A stretch of DNA of 64,000 nt from Mercurialis annua. Lineage: Eukaryota; Streptophyta; Magnoliopsida; Malpighiales; Euphorbiaceae. Position 1 is the stretch's first letter. Every line of letters begins with the position of its first letter. Under the pieces are notes generated by a model. That model did not search any database. It was given only the letters and a program-made list of their open reading frames with translations, and was not told the origin of the DNA. The translations under genes and the position numbers were made by a program. The stretch spans positions 57,769,651 through 57,833,650 of the forward strand of contig NC_065571.1 of the NCBI RefSeq assembly GCF_937616625.2, written 5' to 3'. Positions 24,794 through 36,477 of this stretch are shown here, piece after piece.

Positions 24794-25641
24794 TTTCTTC
24801 TTCAATTTTTCAAATTTGTATTAGAGTTTGGTTTCAATGGAAGATGCAGTGCACTATTTGGATTTACAATGTAACCAAAAGACCACATCACCACAACTGA
24901 TCCCAAAATTCACCTGAAATCAACAATAAGACTCTCAAGACAATTCCTCTCCTCTGACTCGGTTTCTGATGAACAACCCCAATTCAATTGACACGTCTGC
25001 TCCTCCTTTGACATAATGTCGTCGCCGTAGAAAAAATGCTTATAGAATTTTCTAATTCCGGTCAGCCGAAAGTTGAAACTTTTCAGCATCCTCTTTAATT
25101 AAGGTCGAATATATAGTGAAACTTATCACTATTTTGATCTACCATTTTATGTAAGCTGATTAAAATAGTGTCTAATAATGGAGGAATTAAAAAAAAAAGG
25201 ATTATCCAAGGAAAAATAAAAGTAAATATGAAGAGAGGAGGAATATCTATTAGTAATTTGTAATTGTTGGATTTGAGTTTAAATTTAAAGAATTTGAGAA
25301 AGGGTTATGTTTTTTTGGAGAAGATGATATGACCTGCACTATATTATACATGTTGATTTATTTAGGTGGATAAATAACTATTTTAGTCCCTTAAATTTTC
25401 TTTAATTTAAAAAAGAATCGTGACGTGTCATTATTTAACGAATTCTTTTTATGTTTACAACAAGTTTTAATAATTAATGGAGAGTGGGGTTACACTCTCT
25501 CTATTCCATCCATCTATGGGCTTGTTGACCATAAATATCTAAGTAGAAGGACAAATTAACGACAAGATGAAGTAGAGGGACCCCCAGAATAAAAATTAGT
25601 AAATAGAGGGACTTTCTAATGGATTTAGCCAATTTTTTTCA

Positions 25642-28600
25642 TTAAAAACTCTTCCACATGCCATTGACGATACTGAAATCTTGACTCTTTCCTTGTTGAA
25701 CTTCCTCAATTAGATGCTTCAATTGAGGGTCGTCCGCTTGCAACTCTTTGATCTGATCTATCAACGTCGATTGTATTGTTAGCTGAGCCATTAGGTTTCC
25801 GAGAGATGAAATCTCGAGCTCTACTCCTTGGCTAAACATCGTATGAATCTCGTTGATTAACGGCCTCCGCCAGGTCATTGAGACATGCGCGAGACTTCCT
25901 GCCGACTTCCTGCTTAAGGCATCCGCCACTACGTTGGCCTTGCCTGGATGGTATTGTATCGTGCAGTCGTAATCTTTTAATAACTCCATCCATCTCCGCT
26001 GTCTGAGGTTCAATTCTCGTTGGTCTAAAATGTACTTGAGACTCTTATGATCTGTAAAGATCTCGCACGTAGCGCCGTATAAATAATGTCTCCAAATCTT
26101 TAGCGCAAAAATCACCGCTGCAAACTCTAGATCATGCGTTGGGTAGTTTGTTTCGTGCTTCTTGAGCTGTCGCGAAGCGTATGCAATCACTCGACCGTGT
26201 TGCATAAGGACACATCCTAGTCCAACTCTTGACGCGTCACAGTATACTGTGAATCCTTCTGTTCCTTCTGGTAGCGCTAAGACTGGTGCCGTCGTTAGAC
26301 ACTCTTTCAGTTTCAGAAAACTGAGTTCACATTGGTCCGTCCAGTTGAATTTTGCGTTCTTTTGAGTTAACTTTGTCAAAGGTACAGCGATCTTCGAAAA
26401 GTCCTGTACGAATCGTCTGTAATATCCTGTTAAACCAAGGAAACTTCTAACTTCCGTAACTGATTCAGGTCGTTTCCATTCTATCACAGCTTCGATCTTC
26501 TTTGGGTCAACCTTAATGCCGCTTTGTGAAACCACATGACCTAAGAAAGCCACTTCCGTTAGCCAAAATTCACATTTAGAGAATTTGGCGTAAAGCTGAT
26601 GCTCTCTTAGCGTCTGTAGTACTATCCGCAAATGTTGTGCATGCTCTTCTTATGTACGCGAATAGATCAAAATGTCGTCGATAAACACGATCACGAATTG
26701 ATCTAAGTACGGTTTGAATATCCTATTCATCAAGTCCATGAAGGTTGCTGGCGCGTTCGTCAATCCGAATGACATAACGAGAAATTTGTAATGTCCATAT
26801 CGAGTTCGAAAGGCAGTCTTCTGAATATCACCATCGCGAATCTTTAGCTGATGATAGCCTGATCTCAGGTCAATCTTGGAGAAAAACTTCGCTCCTTGTA
26901 ACTGGTCGAACAAATCGTCGATTCTAGGTAACGAATATTTATTCTTGATCGTCACCTTTTTCAGCTGTCGATAATCGATGCATAGTCGAAGCGATCCATC
27001 CTTCTTTTTCACAAATAGCACTGGTGCACCCCACGGGGATACACTCGGTCTGATGAAACCACGATCAAACAATTCTTCTAGCTGATCCTTAAGTTCTTTG
27101 AGCTCTGCTGGCGCCATTCGATAAGGTTGTATCGATATCGGCTTCGTGCCGGGAGCCAATTCGATACAAAATTCAATCTCGCGATCTGGGGGTAATCCAG
27201 GTAATTCCTCTGGAAAAACGTCTGGATATTCCGATACAATTGGTACATCACTTAAGTTCACGCTTTTCTTCTCCACGTCTCGTACTATCACTAAGAATCC
27301 TTGACATCCTTTCTTCAACATGCGATAAGCTTTAATAGCTGAGATAATACTCGTAGAAGATTCCATCTTATCACCCTGAATTGAAACTGCTTCAATTCCA
27401 TGCGTGTTAAACGTCACCGTCTTCTTCCGGCAATCCACATTAGCGTAGTGCTGAGCTAGCCAATCCATTCCTAGTATGACATCAAAAGCTAATACTTCGA
27501 GTAAAATCAAGTCAACTAACAAATCTCGTCCTTGAACTTTCACAGGACAAGACGGGTAAACGATACTAACTTCCACACTTTCTCCAACTGGAGTAGCTAC
27601 AGACAAGGGATTCCTAAGATACGCTGGTTGCACTCCTAATTTACTAGCGAAACTAGGCGAAACAAAAGAATGCATAGCGCCCGGATCAAATAAAATTAAC
27701 GCATCTTGAGAAGCGATAGAAAAGGTACCTTGCACCACTACATTGGAAGCCTGAGCCTCCTGAGGATTCAGTGCAAAGACCCTGGCCTGACTCCCGCCAG
27801 CCTGCGAAGTCTGACCAGTACCACGTCCTCCGCCATTTCTGCCTCCTCGATTTGCGTAACCACGGCCTCTCTGGCCAGTGAAGGTACTCCCTGTTTGATC
27901 ATATCCTGACGCTGTCTGATGTGTAGTCCTCTGTTGCTGATAAGAAGGCTGTACTACAGTAGTCATCGAGCCTTGGGGTATCTGCCTCGGACAGTCTCTA
28001 GCAAAGTGACCTCGTTGACCACAGTTAAAACATGCTCCATTAGCAGTGTAACACGCGCCATAGTGCCTCCTATTACAGTTCAGACATAAAGGGACTCCGC
28101 CTCCCATGTCACTCATCGATCTGGCACTAAATCCGGTGCCTGAAGTACTGACTCTAGTTCCATACCGAGCTCTCTTATTTCTCTGTTGGCGTGATGGGGG
28201 TCGAGAATAACTCCTAGCATATGATTGGGTAGGTGCGCTCTGTACGCTGCGAAACGTATTATCTCTCACAGGTGCAACATTGGAAGGGTCAGGAATTCTT
28301 CCAAAACGGATCAGAGAAACTTCCATTTGCCTAGCGCTATCAATCAGTTGCACTAGGGTTCTTCCGATATCAGACGTCAGACTCACAAATTCAGCTCCTA
28401 GACCCTCTACAAACCTCGAGTTCACTCTGATTGGGTCTGTAGTCAGGTCTGGTGCAAACCTACTCACTCTGGTAAACTCTGTCACATACTCTTGCACAGA
28501 CCGATTGCCTCTACTCAGGGTCAACCACTGACTATGATAACTCTCCGTCACCGCATATGGTAAAAAGTATTCCCTAAAGTGATTTGCAAATTCAGCCCAG

Positions 28601-29127
28601 GTCATAGTGTCCATGGTTGGCTGAATATGCTGCTGAAACCAATCTTTCGCAGGTCCTTTCAATGACATTTCCACCATAATGATGGTCTGTCTCTCATTAG
28701 CTTGCAGGCGTCGAGCATTACGTTCTACTTCTTCGAGGAAATCGAGAGCATCGCCTGTACTGTCAAACTTAGTTGGCTTGAGGCGCATATAAGCCAAAAC
28801 GATATCTCGATCAGTGAAAGCCACATTGCGTAACTGTTGCTGCTGTAGTTTCTCACGATGCATATTCTGCACCTCAGCCTGATTGGCTTGCATAGCCGCA
28901 ATTCCCGTAAGAAACTGATTCAGATCAAAACCCACAACATTAGGTTGTTGGGCTTGCGCTTGCACTCCAGGTGCCTGCGCCTGGGCCTCTTGGCCACCAT
29001 CTCCTCCACCCTGAACAGAAGACTCATCTTGAGCTTCTGGATGGACGTCATGCGCCCCTTCTATAACATTACGTGCTGCAGCAGCAGCTCGCTCTACTTC
29101 TTGTCGTTGGTCAGACATCCTGACCAA
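25642..29127 (-). pseudogene. Ty3/Gypsy gag-protease-RT-RNase H, one stop, truncated
   Basis: Decayed polyprotein of a plant Ty3/Gypsy retrotransposon. From the amino end: a Gln/Ala-rich leader, a gag domain ([14 protein letters not shown]), zinc knuckle [14 protein letters not shown], protease, reverse transcriptase ([35 protein letters not shown], catalytic FIDDIL) and RNase H ([45 protein letters not shown]). A TAA stop at about 26638-26640 falls a few residues after FIDDIL; the frame then continues as 26631-25642. The protease motif reads FDPGAMHSF where the family has D-S/T-G, so it is probably inactive. The frame ends shortly after RNase H, before the integrase zinc finger. It follows the LTR and primer site at 29366-29382. 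Confidence 0.93.
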
Positions 29128-29365
29128 GACAAACAGCGTTACTTAGCCACATAATCGCATATTATCGCAAACGCATACCGTAATAAACGCGCATCTCATC
29201 ACAAGCGAACACACACGTAAGACAGACTCACATCCTAGAGGGAAAGCTGAAAGTTTGAAAATCAAATGAATACATAACAAAGACAAGACTTGAGTCCTAT
29301 GTGCTGCAGTAGAATCCTAGGAAAATCAATCACTCTTCTGACATAAGCAATGGTAACTGGACCAT

Positions 29366-29377
29366 GCTCTGATACCA
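29366..29377 (-). other. Primer binding site, tRNA-Met type
   Basis: On the minus strand TGGTATCAGAGC lies five bases past the LTR end, the standard initiator-methionine primer site of plant LTR retrotransposons. Confidence 0.85.
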
Positions 29378-29381
29378 ACAT

Positions 29382-31514
29382 TGTCACGACCCAATCTCAG
29401 GGCCGAGACCGGCGCTAGGGAATGGGAGTGGTTGCTCCGAAACCCGTAACAAGCCTAAAAACGTAAAATAATTTTTCGCAAACTGTAAACGTCATGCATG
29501 ACATACATAAACACGTGTCATGCAGAAGCACACATGCCAGGCACACATATCCTCTGGCAGTCACAATATTATATAACGCAGCAAGCGTAAAACATATATA
29601 CTTTAAAACATTAAAGTTATATTTACAGAAAACTATATATTACAGCTGACTCGCAAAATACTTATCTACTGCAGCTCTAAGAGTAAAGTACTATTTCTTT
29701 ACATACTCAAAAATACAGACTTCTGGGAGTAGGATAGAAGTCCGTTGCTTCAAAGCGTCTTTATCCTGAAAGGAAATCTGTGAGGGGTCAGTATATTGGG
29801 ATATACTGAGTGAGTTCATACATTTACTAATAAGTATTCAAATAAAACATAAAATCGTAATCAATCATATGCAGCCAAGTATAGGATCTGATTGAAACCT
29901 TAATCCTCAAACATACTAATAATCAATCGATCAACCCAATCATAAATATTAATTGCGAGTCCAACTCGCTGGTGGCCCAGCCACTAGATACGGGGACTTC
30001 CAGGCTACACCGTAGCCGAGTTCACTCTCGTATCGAAATCATAACCCAATCATAAATTTCATATTCATCATCAGCTCCCAGCTGAGGCATATCAAAACTG
30101 GTGATCACACAGTCCTATTGTCGCCCAATAGGTAGCACGTTCCATCAGATCAATACTGGTTTTAAATCAAACATATGCAATTCATAAAAAGAATTCGCAT
30201 ATAAAACATGCAATTCAAATATAAAGAAATATAAAATATTTGCTTAAATAAATACTTTAAAAGCAAATCGTATAAACTCACAGAAAACGCTTATCCAAAA
30301 TACGTCGGGGCTTTAGAACGTCAAGCTTCCCGAACTACTGGTCCAGCTGCTTCTTGCCTCGCCGGATCTAAAACAATTTTAAAACATTTGACTCATATCA
30401 GAATCCTATTCTAAGATTAACTCTAGACTCGAGACACGACACGCTAAACTTATTAACAGTTGTGCTCCTCACGCAATATTCCGATTAATGGTTTCTAACT
30501 CGTTTATAAATCGTATCTCTTTCCGAATCCATTCTCATGTATTGTGTCCAAATTTCACTTTTTCAAAGTCCATAGGTGAAAACCAAGCTGAAATACATCG
30601 CGTCGGATCTCGGAATACATTCCCCATCTCAAAATGGGTTTGGCATGTCGTGCCAGGCCCTCCTCACATCGTGAGGCATGCCCTCACGTCGTGAGGGACT
30701 GCCCTCACGTCGTGAGGGACTGCCCTCACGTCGTGAGGCACAAGCCTCACGTCGTGAGGAGCATCCTCACGTCGTGAGGACGTGATTCCGACTCCAAAAC
30801 TTGATTCCGACGTGTTTTAGCTCAAAAACGACCAATTTCACATTCCCAATGATGCTACAACGCTTAGAAACATCCACAACATACAATCCAAGCTTAAAAC
30901 GTCAAAAATCGAATTCAAAATCGTTGAAATAACAAAACCGCTCGAAACCTTAAATTTTAAATCGATTTTTCCATCGAATTCACTCAACCAAACACTAAAA
31001 CGACGAGCTTACCTTGATTACCGGTTAAAATACGATCGATCCGAGTTATAGAACGTCGAAAACGGACGAGAAACGGAAACGTACGAAGGAAACGTAAACG
31101 AACGATGAAATGAACGAAAGAGATGAAGATCAGCTTCTGGATCCTTCATCCTTAAGGTTATATATATGTATAATTGGTTAATTTGCACTTTGATCCTTGA
31201 AACTTTTTAAAAGTTGCAATTTAGCCCAAAACTTATCCGCGTCCAAATTTTAAACAGTCTCTGATTGACTCGAAACTTTTACCACTAATACTATAAATTC
31301 TTTCGCGGACTTTGGCGAAATAATTTCCGTCACGGGATTTATAAATTATTTTATATTAATTTTTAAAGTTATATCCTTAAATCCCGCTAGTTGACTTATT
31401 AAAAGTTATTCTAAATTTCCGATATAATTAAACTAAATTCTCCTTAATTTAATTTATCGGAAATCAAGACACGTGGCACGACGTAATTATCTTAAAATAT
31501 TTTGGGGTATTACA
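29382..31514 (-). repeat. Complete LTR, 2133 bp
   Basis: Minus-strand ends TGTAATACCCC and GGGTCGTGACA. It contains a TATA-like ATATATATAACC near 31160, a GGTAAGCTCGTCG leader shared with the solo LTR at 38001, six palindromes at 30662-30779, and the CTCGGCTACGG-type units around 30000. The last bases CTAGCGCCGGTCTCGG before the end recur in other LTRs of the window. Confidence 0.88.
30662..30779. repeat. Six tandem palindromes CCTCACGTCGTGAGG
   Basis: Six near-identical 15-17 bp units, each an inverted repeat, spaced by 4-7 bp. Only the first has a variant centre (CACATCGTG). They lie inside the complete LTR, downstream of its TATA-like box. Each could form a short hairpin in RNA and has an ACGT core. 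Function unknown. Confidence 0.95.
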
Positions 31515-31525
31515 TTCACCCCCCC

Positions 31526-32701
31526 TTAAAATAAATTCGTCCTCGAATTTAAAACTAGCCACGTACCTTGAGTGAAAAGGTAAGGATACTTCTGTCTCAT
31601 ATCCTCTTCTGTCTCCCACGTGCACTCTTCTACGGATTGACTTCTCCAAAGAACTTTCACCATCGGAATTCTTTTCGTTCGCAATTGTCGTATCTGCGTG
31701 TCGACAATTTGCACTGGCCGTTCTTCGTAAGTTAATTCTTCGCTCACGTCCACCACTTGTGGTTGAATTATTCGAGAAGGTTCTGGTACATATTTCCGGA
31801 GCATGGAAATATGGAAGACAGGATGAACTTGCGACATCTCTGGTGGCAAATCCAGCTTATAGGCAACTGAGCCTATGCGTTCTACGATCTGGTAAGGTCC
31901 GACATATCTCGGTGCCAATTTACCCTTCTTTCCAAAACGAATTACTCCCTTCATCGGTGATACTTTGAGAAATACGTAGTCTCCGATCTGAAATTCAATA
32001 TCCTTCCTCTTGGGGTCCGCGTAACTCTTCTGTCGACTGGAAGCAGTAGTCAAACGCTGCTTTATCAATGGTACCTTTTCTGACGTAATCTGGATGATCT
32101 CTGCTCCAGTGAGCTTTCGTTCACCGACTTCGTCCCAACAGATAGGGGATCGACACTTGCGACCGTATAATGCTTCGTAAGGAGCCATCTCAATGCTTGA
32201 ATGATAGCTGTTGTTGTAGGCAAATTCGACTAGAGGTAGGTACGTATCCCAACTACCTCCGAAGTCTAATACGCAAAGTCGAAGCATATCTTCTAGCGTT
32301 TGAATCGTCCGCTCAGACTGACCGTCTGTCTGAGGGTGAAACGCAGTGCTGAAATTCAATCGTGTTCCTAACGCGTCTTGTAAGCTCTTCCAAAAATGAG
32401 AGGTAAATACGGAACCTCTATCTGAAACGATTGACACGGGAACTCCGTGTAAGCTCACGATCTTATCGATATAAATCTCCGCCAACTTTGCGGCAGAATA
32501 AGTCGTCTTTATAGGAATGAAGTGCGCTGACTTCGTCAAACGATCCACGATTACCCAAATAGAGTCAAAACCTTTTTGCGTCTTGGGCAATCCAATTACG
32601 AAATCCATCGTGATTTGTTGCCACTTCCACTCCGGGATGGGTAACGGCTGAAGAAATCCGTAAGGTCGTTGGGCTAAATTGCAACTTTTGAAAAGTTTCA
32701 A
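31526..32701 (-). pseudogene. Ty3/Gypsy integrase with chromodomain-like tail, N-terminus lost
   Basis: Open frame of 391 codons holding the integrase catalytic core and C-terminal region. The core has ITMDFVIGLPKTQKGFDSIW (first Asp), VSDRGSVFTSHFW (second Asp) and FHPQTDGQSERTIQTLEDML (Glu). It is followed by GRKCRSPICWDE, the GPYQIVERIGSVAYKLDLP module and the tail VKVLWRSQSVEECTWE. The zinc-binding HHCC part expected upstream is missing. The first eleven residues (MKLFKSCNLAQ) come from inverted LTR sequence, so the ATG is not original. The stop lies just before the polypurine tract and LTR. Confidence 0.92.
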
Positions 32702-32773
32702 GGATCAAAGTGAAAAACTTGATTCCGACGTGCACTTTGATCCTTGAAACTTTTCAAAAGTTGCAATTTAGCC
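32672..32773. repeat. Short inverted duplication at an LTR junction
   Basis: A 42-bp stretch beginning GGGCTAAATTGCAACTTTTG is followed after about 20 bases (AAAAACTTGATTCCGACGTG, also found inside the complete LTR near 30797) by its own reverse complement. This marks the join between the LTR fragment (to 33061) and the integrase frame. Confidence 0.85.
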
Positions 32774-33061
32774 CAAAACTTATCCGCGTCCAAATTTTAA
32801 ACAGTCTCCGATTGACTCGAAACTTTTACCACTAATACTATAAATTATTTCGCGGACTTTGGCGAAATAATTTCCGTCACGGGATTTATAAATTATTTTA
32901 TATTAATTTTTAAAGTTATATCCTTAAATCCCGCTAGTTGACTTATTAAAAGTTATTCTAAATTCCCGATATAATTAAACTAAATTCTCCTTAATTTAAT
33001 TTATCGGAAATCAAGACACGTGGCACGACGTAATTATCTTAAAATATTTTGGGGTATTACA

Positions 33062-33530
33062 AATATCTAATTAAGAGTAGAAACGGAAAAAATATGTTAA
33101 ATTCATGGATTGTAGTTATTGAACCAAATAAGATTAATAGAATAATTATGTTAAAAATCCATTGATTTTGCATTCGATCCAAACGATGGAATTTTAAAAT
33201 CCATAGATTTCAAATCCATTGATTTCAAATCCATTGATTTTATAAAATCCATAAATTTTAAAAACCCTCAATCCAAACGGTGCCTCAATCTTTTTTAATC
33301 TAGCCTATTTTATTTTTTTGTTATGAATTTGCAAAACATGTATAAATATACAATGAATAACCAACAACCATAAATCATACAACAAATTTTGGATCACTTA
33401 AATTCATTACTTACATGCTTAAATATGATCCAATTACACTCACAACCCGAAGCAATGCAAATGAGTTTAAGTATTTTAATAATAAACCTTTGCAAATTTG
33501 AAGTTGAAAATCCGTAATATTTTCACTATT
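33062..33530. other. AT-rich spacer with repeated AATCCATTGATTT phrases
   Basis: Contains several copies of ATAGATTTCAAATCCATTGA-type phrases and the phrase CAATCCAAACGGTGCC near 33280, which resembles the end of a small MITE. I could not find both ends. No gene. Confidence 0.3.
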
Positions 33531-33539
33531 CAACTATCA

Positions 33540-36265
33540 TAACCATAAATAAAAAAATAAACTACAAAAATGATATTCATTTAATATTGAAATAAAATTT
33601 GAACTATTTATTTTAAGATACCCAAATATTTTTTTGTCTTCCTTTGCCTAATGGTTGAGTTCATGCCAAATAATCCTTATGCATTTTGATATTGAATATG
33701 GTAATCTCATCCTGATCTTCATGGATTATGGCTAGCTTCTCAAGATTTTTGTGTAAACCCCCACTATCTCTTGGTCTCGAGAAATATTAGGATTAACATA
33801 GAAAAATTTAAGAATCTAAGTAATGTCTAACTGCATGCAAGGTCTATGGAGTTGTAATTCCCATCTATTAAACATCGAACAAAGGATCAATTTCACCCTC
33901 AAACTTGCGTCAAAGTATCAAAAAAGTCCAAAACTGGAAAACCGGATCACTTATACCCTGAACTTGTGTAAACCGGGTCAAAAAGGCTCTTTTGCTGACG
34001 TGGCGTCTTAATTGGAGAGCGGGGTTTATAAAAATCACAATTAACTCTAATTATTCACTTAATTACTAATTGACCATAATTAAATACTAATTAATCATAA
34101 TTTAACTCTAACTAAAATTAATTAAATTAAACTAAAAGAATCATTATTTTTTAAAAAAATTATTTTTTTAAAAGAAGAAAATTCTTCTTTTAAGGAAGAA
34201 AATTCTTCCTTGAAGAAAGACCCAGCGCTGGGTCTTTCTTCCTTAATGAAGAACAGACCCAGTTGGGTCTGTTCTTCACAAGGAGCATTGCTCCTCGTTT
34301 TTGCGAGGAGTAGATGCTCCTTGTTGTCCCTCGGAACTGAGCCGGAGCAGCAGCTCCTCGTCGCAGGCGAGGAGGCTCCTCCTCCTCGCCTGAGATAAAA
34401 AAAAATTAAAAAAAATTGATTTAAAAAAAAACACAAAAAAGTCCTTGAATTTTTTAATTAATATTAATTTAATATATATAATTATAAAATAAAAATGATT
34501 AAGTTGTTCTTTTTTTATTATTATGTGTTAAAAGAAAAAATTTAAAAATATTGAGAATCATTTTAAACCTTTTTACTATCAAAAACCACTTTGCCAACAA
34601 ATCCACTATCCAAAACCGGAGAGTGCACCTCACTCTCTGAAGTGAGAGTGGAGAGGGGGGTTTTTAACCAAAAATACACAAGTTCGGGGTATAAGTGATC
34701 CTATTTTCCAACTTTGTACTTTTTTGATACTTTGACACAAGTTCAGGGGTGAAAGTGATCCTTTGTTCATTAAACATCTCACCATATTTTCTTCCCTCCT
34801 TATAACTTCTCATGATTGCTTCTTTTGCTCTACCCATAACCTTACAAATAAAACTCATTGCATGCTTTTCTCACAATCAACCATTTTAAGCGCATGAACT
34901 AGAGGTTAATTTATCTTCACGATATAGACAATATTTTTTCAAAATGAAGGCATCAATATATTGGTAGTCACTCTCTTGCAATATGCTTCTTTTGCCGGTT
35001 TACTATTCGTCCATTATGTTGAAGTGAACAACTTTCTCAAACTATTTTTTTGTTGGAGTAAGCGTTGAAGTGTGAGATATGAAGTAGCAAATCTAGTGAC
35101 ACCACCATGAGCATAGTCCGTTTGACCTGTAAAATTCCTCAACAAATTGACGACTCATGGAAGAACTTAAATGTAAGCATTCAATCTCATTTGTTTCTTT
35201 GATATCATATTGAAAATGACCAACTTCCCAATATCTTCCATCATCAAGTCTAAGCAATGAGCTGCACATGAAATCTAATACAAAATGTATTCTATTTACT
35301 TGCAATAGAATTTCTAATAAACAATAAAATTATTATTAGTTACTATTAGATATAACAATTTAAAACGAAGAATATATAATAAAAAAATTGTTTATCCGCA
35401 AGTACATTGGCAGTTGCACTATCAATAACAATTGGAACCACATTTGTTTCTCCAACATGTTCCACAAGTCCATCAAGTAGGTCAGATATTTTTTGTCATA
35501 TTTTTTATGACTAGAAGCATCAATTGACTTGATAAAAACTATTCCTTTATGAGAGTTCACTAAAAAATTTATTAGAGTTCTTTCTCTTTTGTGCATCTAA
35601 CTATTCGCCATGACTGAACAACCGAATTGCTTCCACTCTTTTTCATAAGTTTTCATTAAATTAGCAACATTAACTTAATTTTCAAATAAGAAACCCTCAC
35701 CTCATGAAAACTTGGTGGTCTCATGTCATCACTGTATCACCTATAAAGTTAACTATCGCGTCAAACCTTGGATAGTTGACAGCATCAAAAGATACTGAGC
35801 ACTATAATTCCCATTAATTTATAATATACAAGCTCTCTTTCTCTCTCTCTCTATTCTTTTTTGCAGGCGTCATTGATGGAGATTTGTCTTGATGTCTTTG
35901 CCTTTTTTAATTTGATATGAAGTAAGACCAATATAAGCATCTATATGTCATTTTTGCTTTGATGTTTTACGCATGTTTACACATGTTTTCTTGTTTCTTT
36001 CAAACTCTTAGATTCATTAACCTCGCCTAAGGTTCTTATCACCTCCATAGACTAGATCCTCTAGGTTTTGATACTTTGTGAGCACCTATACAAGATGCAT
36101 ACTTTTTTCTATATAGTCTTATATTTCTCGACGTACTAAAGGTGGATATTCTAAACAAGCTGTAATATTTTTATTTACTCTTGCTAAATAATGTTTCATT
36201 CGAAAAATTCCATCCTTAACAAAAGTTGCAATTGAAATCATTTGTCTAAGGTGGATTAGACATAT
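33540..36265 (-). pseudogene. hAT transposase pseudogene, split by a foldback insertion
   Basis: Decayed transposase with many frameshifts and stops. Recognisable pieces from the amino end: a BED-finger remnant (DGIFRMKHYLARVNKNITAC, about 36230-36150), the DUF659 region (PPSFHEVRVSYLK then LINFLVNSHKGIVFIKSIDA, about 35700-35500), HCLDLMMEDIGKL (about 35250), GGVTRFATSYLTLQRLL (about 35090-35040), KMVDCEKKHAMSFICKVMGR (about 34880-34820), and after the insertion a C-terminal piece with GLFGMNSTIRQRK (about 33680-33630). The order matches hAT transposases. The foldback element at 33877-34768 interrupts it just after KYGEMF. Confidence 0.8.
33877..34768. mobile_element. Foldback (Mutator-like) element, 892 bp, inside hAT pseudogene
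   Basis: Terminal inverted repeats of about 100 bp (left end GAACAAAGGATCAATTTCAC, right end GATCCTTTGTTC; both arms contain TCAAAGTATCAAAAAAGT). Exact 10-bp target duplication ATTAAACATC at 33867-33876 and 34769-34778. The interior includes a GC-rich inverted cluster (about 34217-34390: GACCCAGCGCTGGGTC, AGGAGCATTGCTCCT, GAGGAGGCTCCTCCTC). No convincing coding sequence. Confidence 0.9.
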
Positions 36266-36477
36266 ACGATATATTTTTTATTCTTGGGAGACTCGCTTCT
36301 ACCTCCGTCAATTTGTATGAAAAATTAATTAAATTCAAATCATTTTTTGAATCAATTCCAAATCGAATTACTATTCCTATAAATTTTTAATAGGTTTCAA
36401 AATTATTTTTAGTTAGTTTCAAATTATTTAAAAATTTAGTTTCTAGAATGTTTCTAATTAATTACAATTTATTAAAT

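Larger units (their letters stand above)
25642..33061 (-). mobile_element. Permuted Ty3/Gypsy (Tekay/Del-like) retroelement
   Basis: Composite element, read on the minus strand: a 5' LTR fragment (33061 to about 32731), integrase with C-terminal chromodomain-like tail (32701-31526), polypurine tract (about 31517-31530), one complete LTR (31514-29382), tRNA-Met primer site (29377-29366), then gag-protease-RT-RNase H (29127-25642). A normal element has integrase after RNase H and two LTRs outside. Here one LTR has both the polypurine tract and the primer site beside it. The Tekay/Del assignment rests on the tail PMVKVLWRSQSVEECTWE and the long LTR. Confidence 0.85.

Noticed and set aside
30662..30779. 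Regular repeats as a CRISPR array
   Set aside because: Plant nuclear DNA, palindromic units only 4-7 bp apart, no spacers of the needed length and no cas genes.
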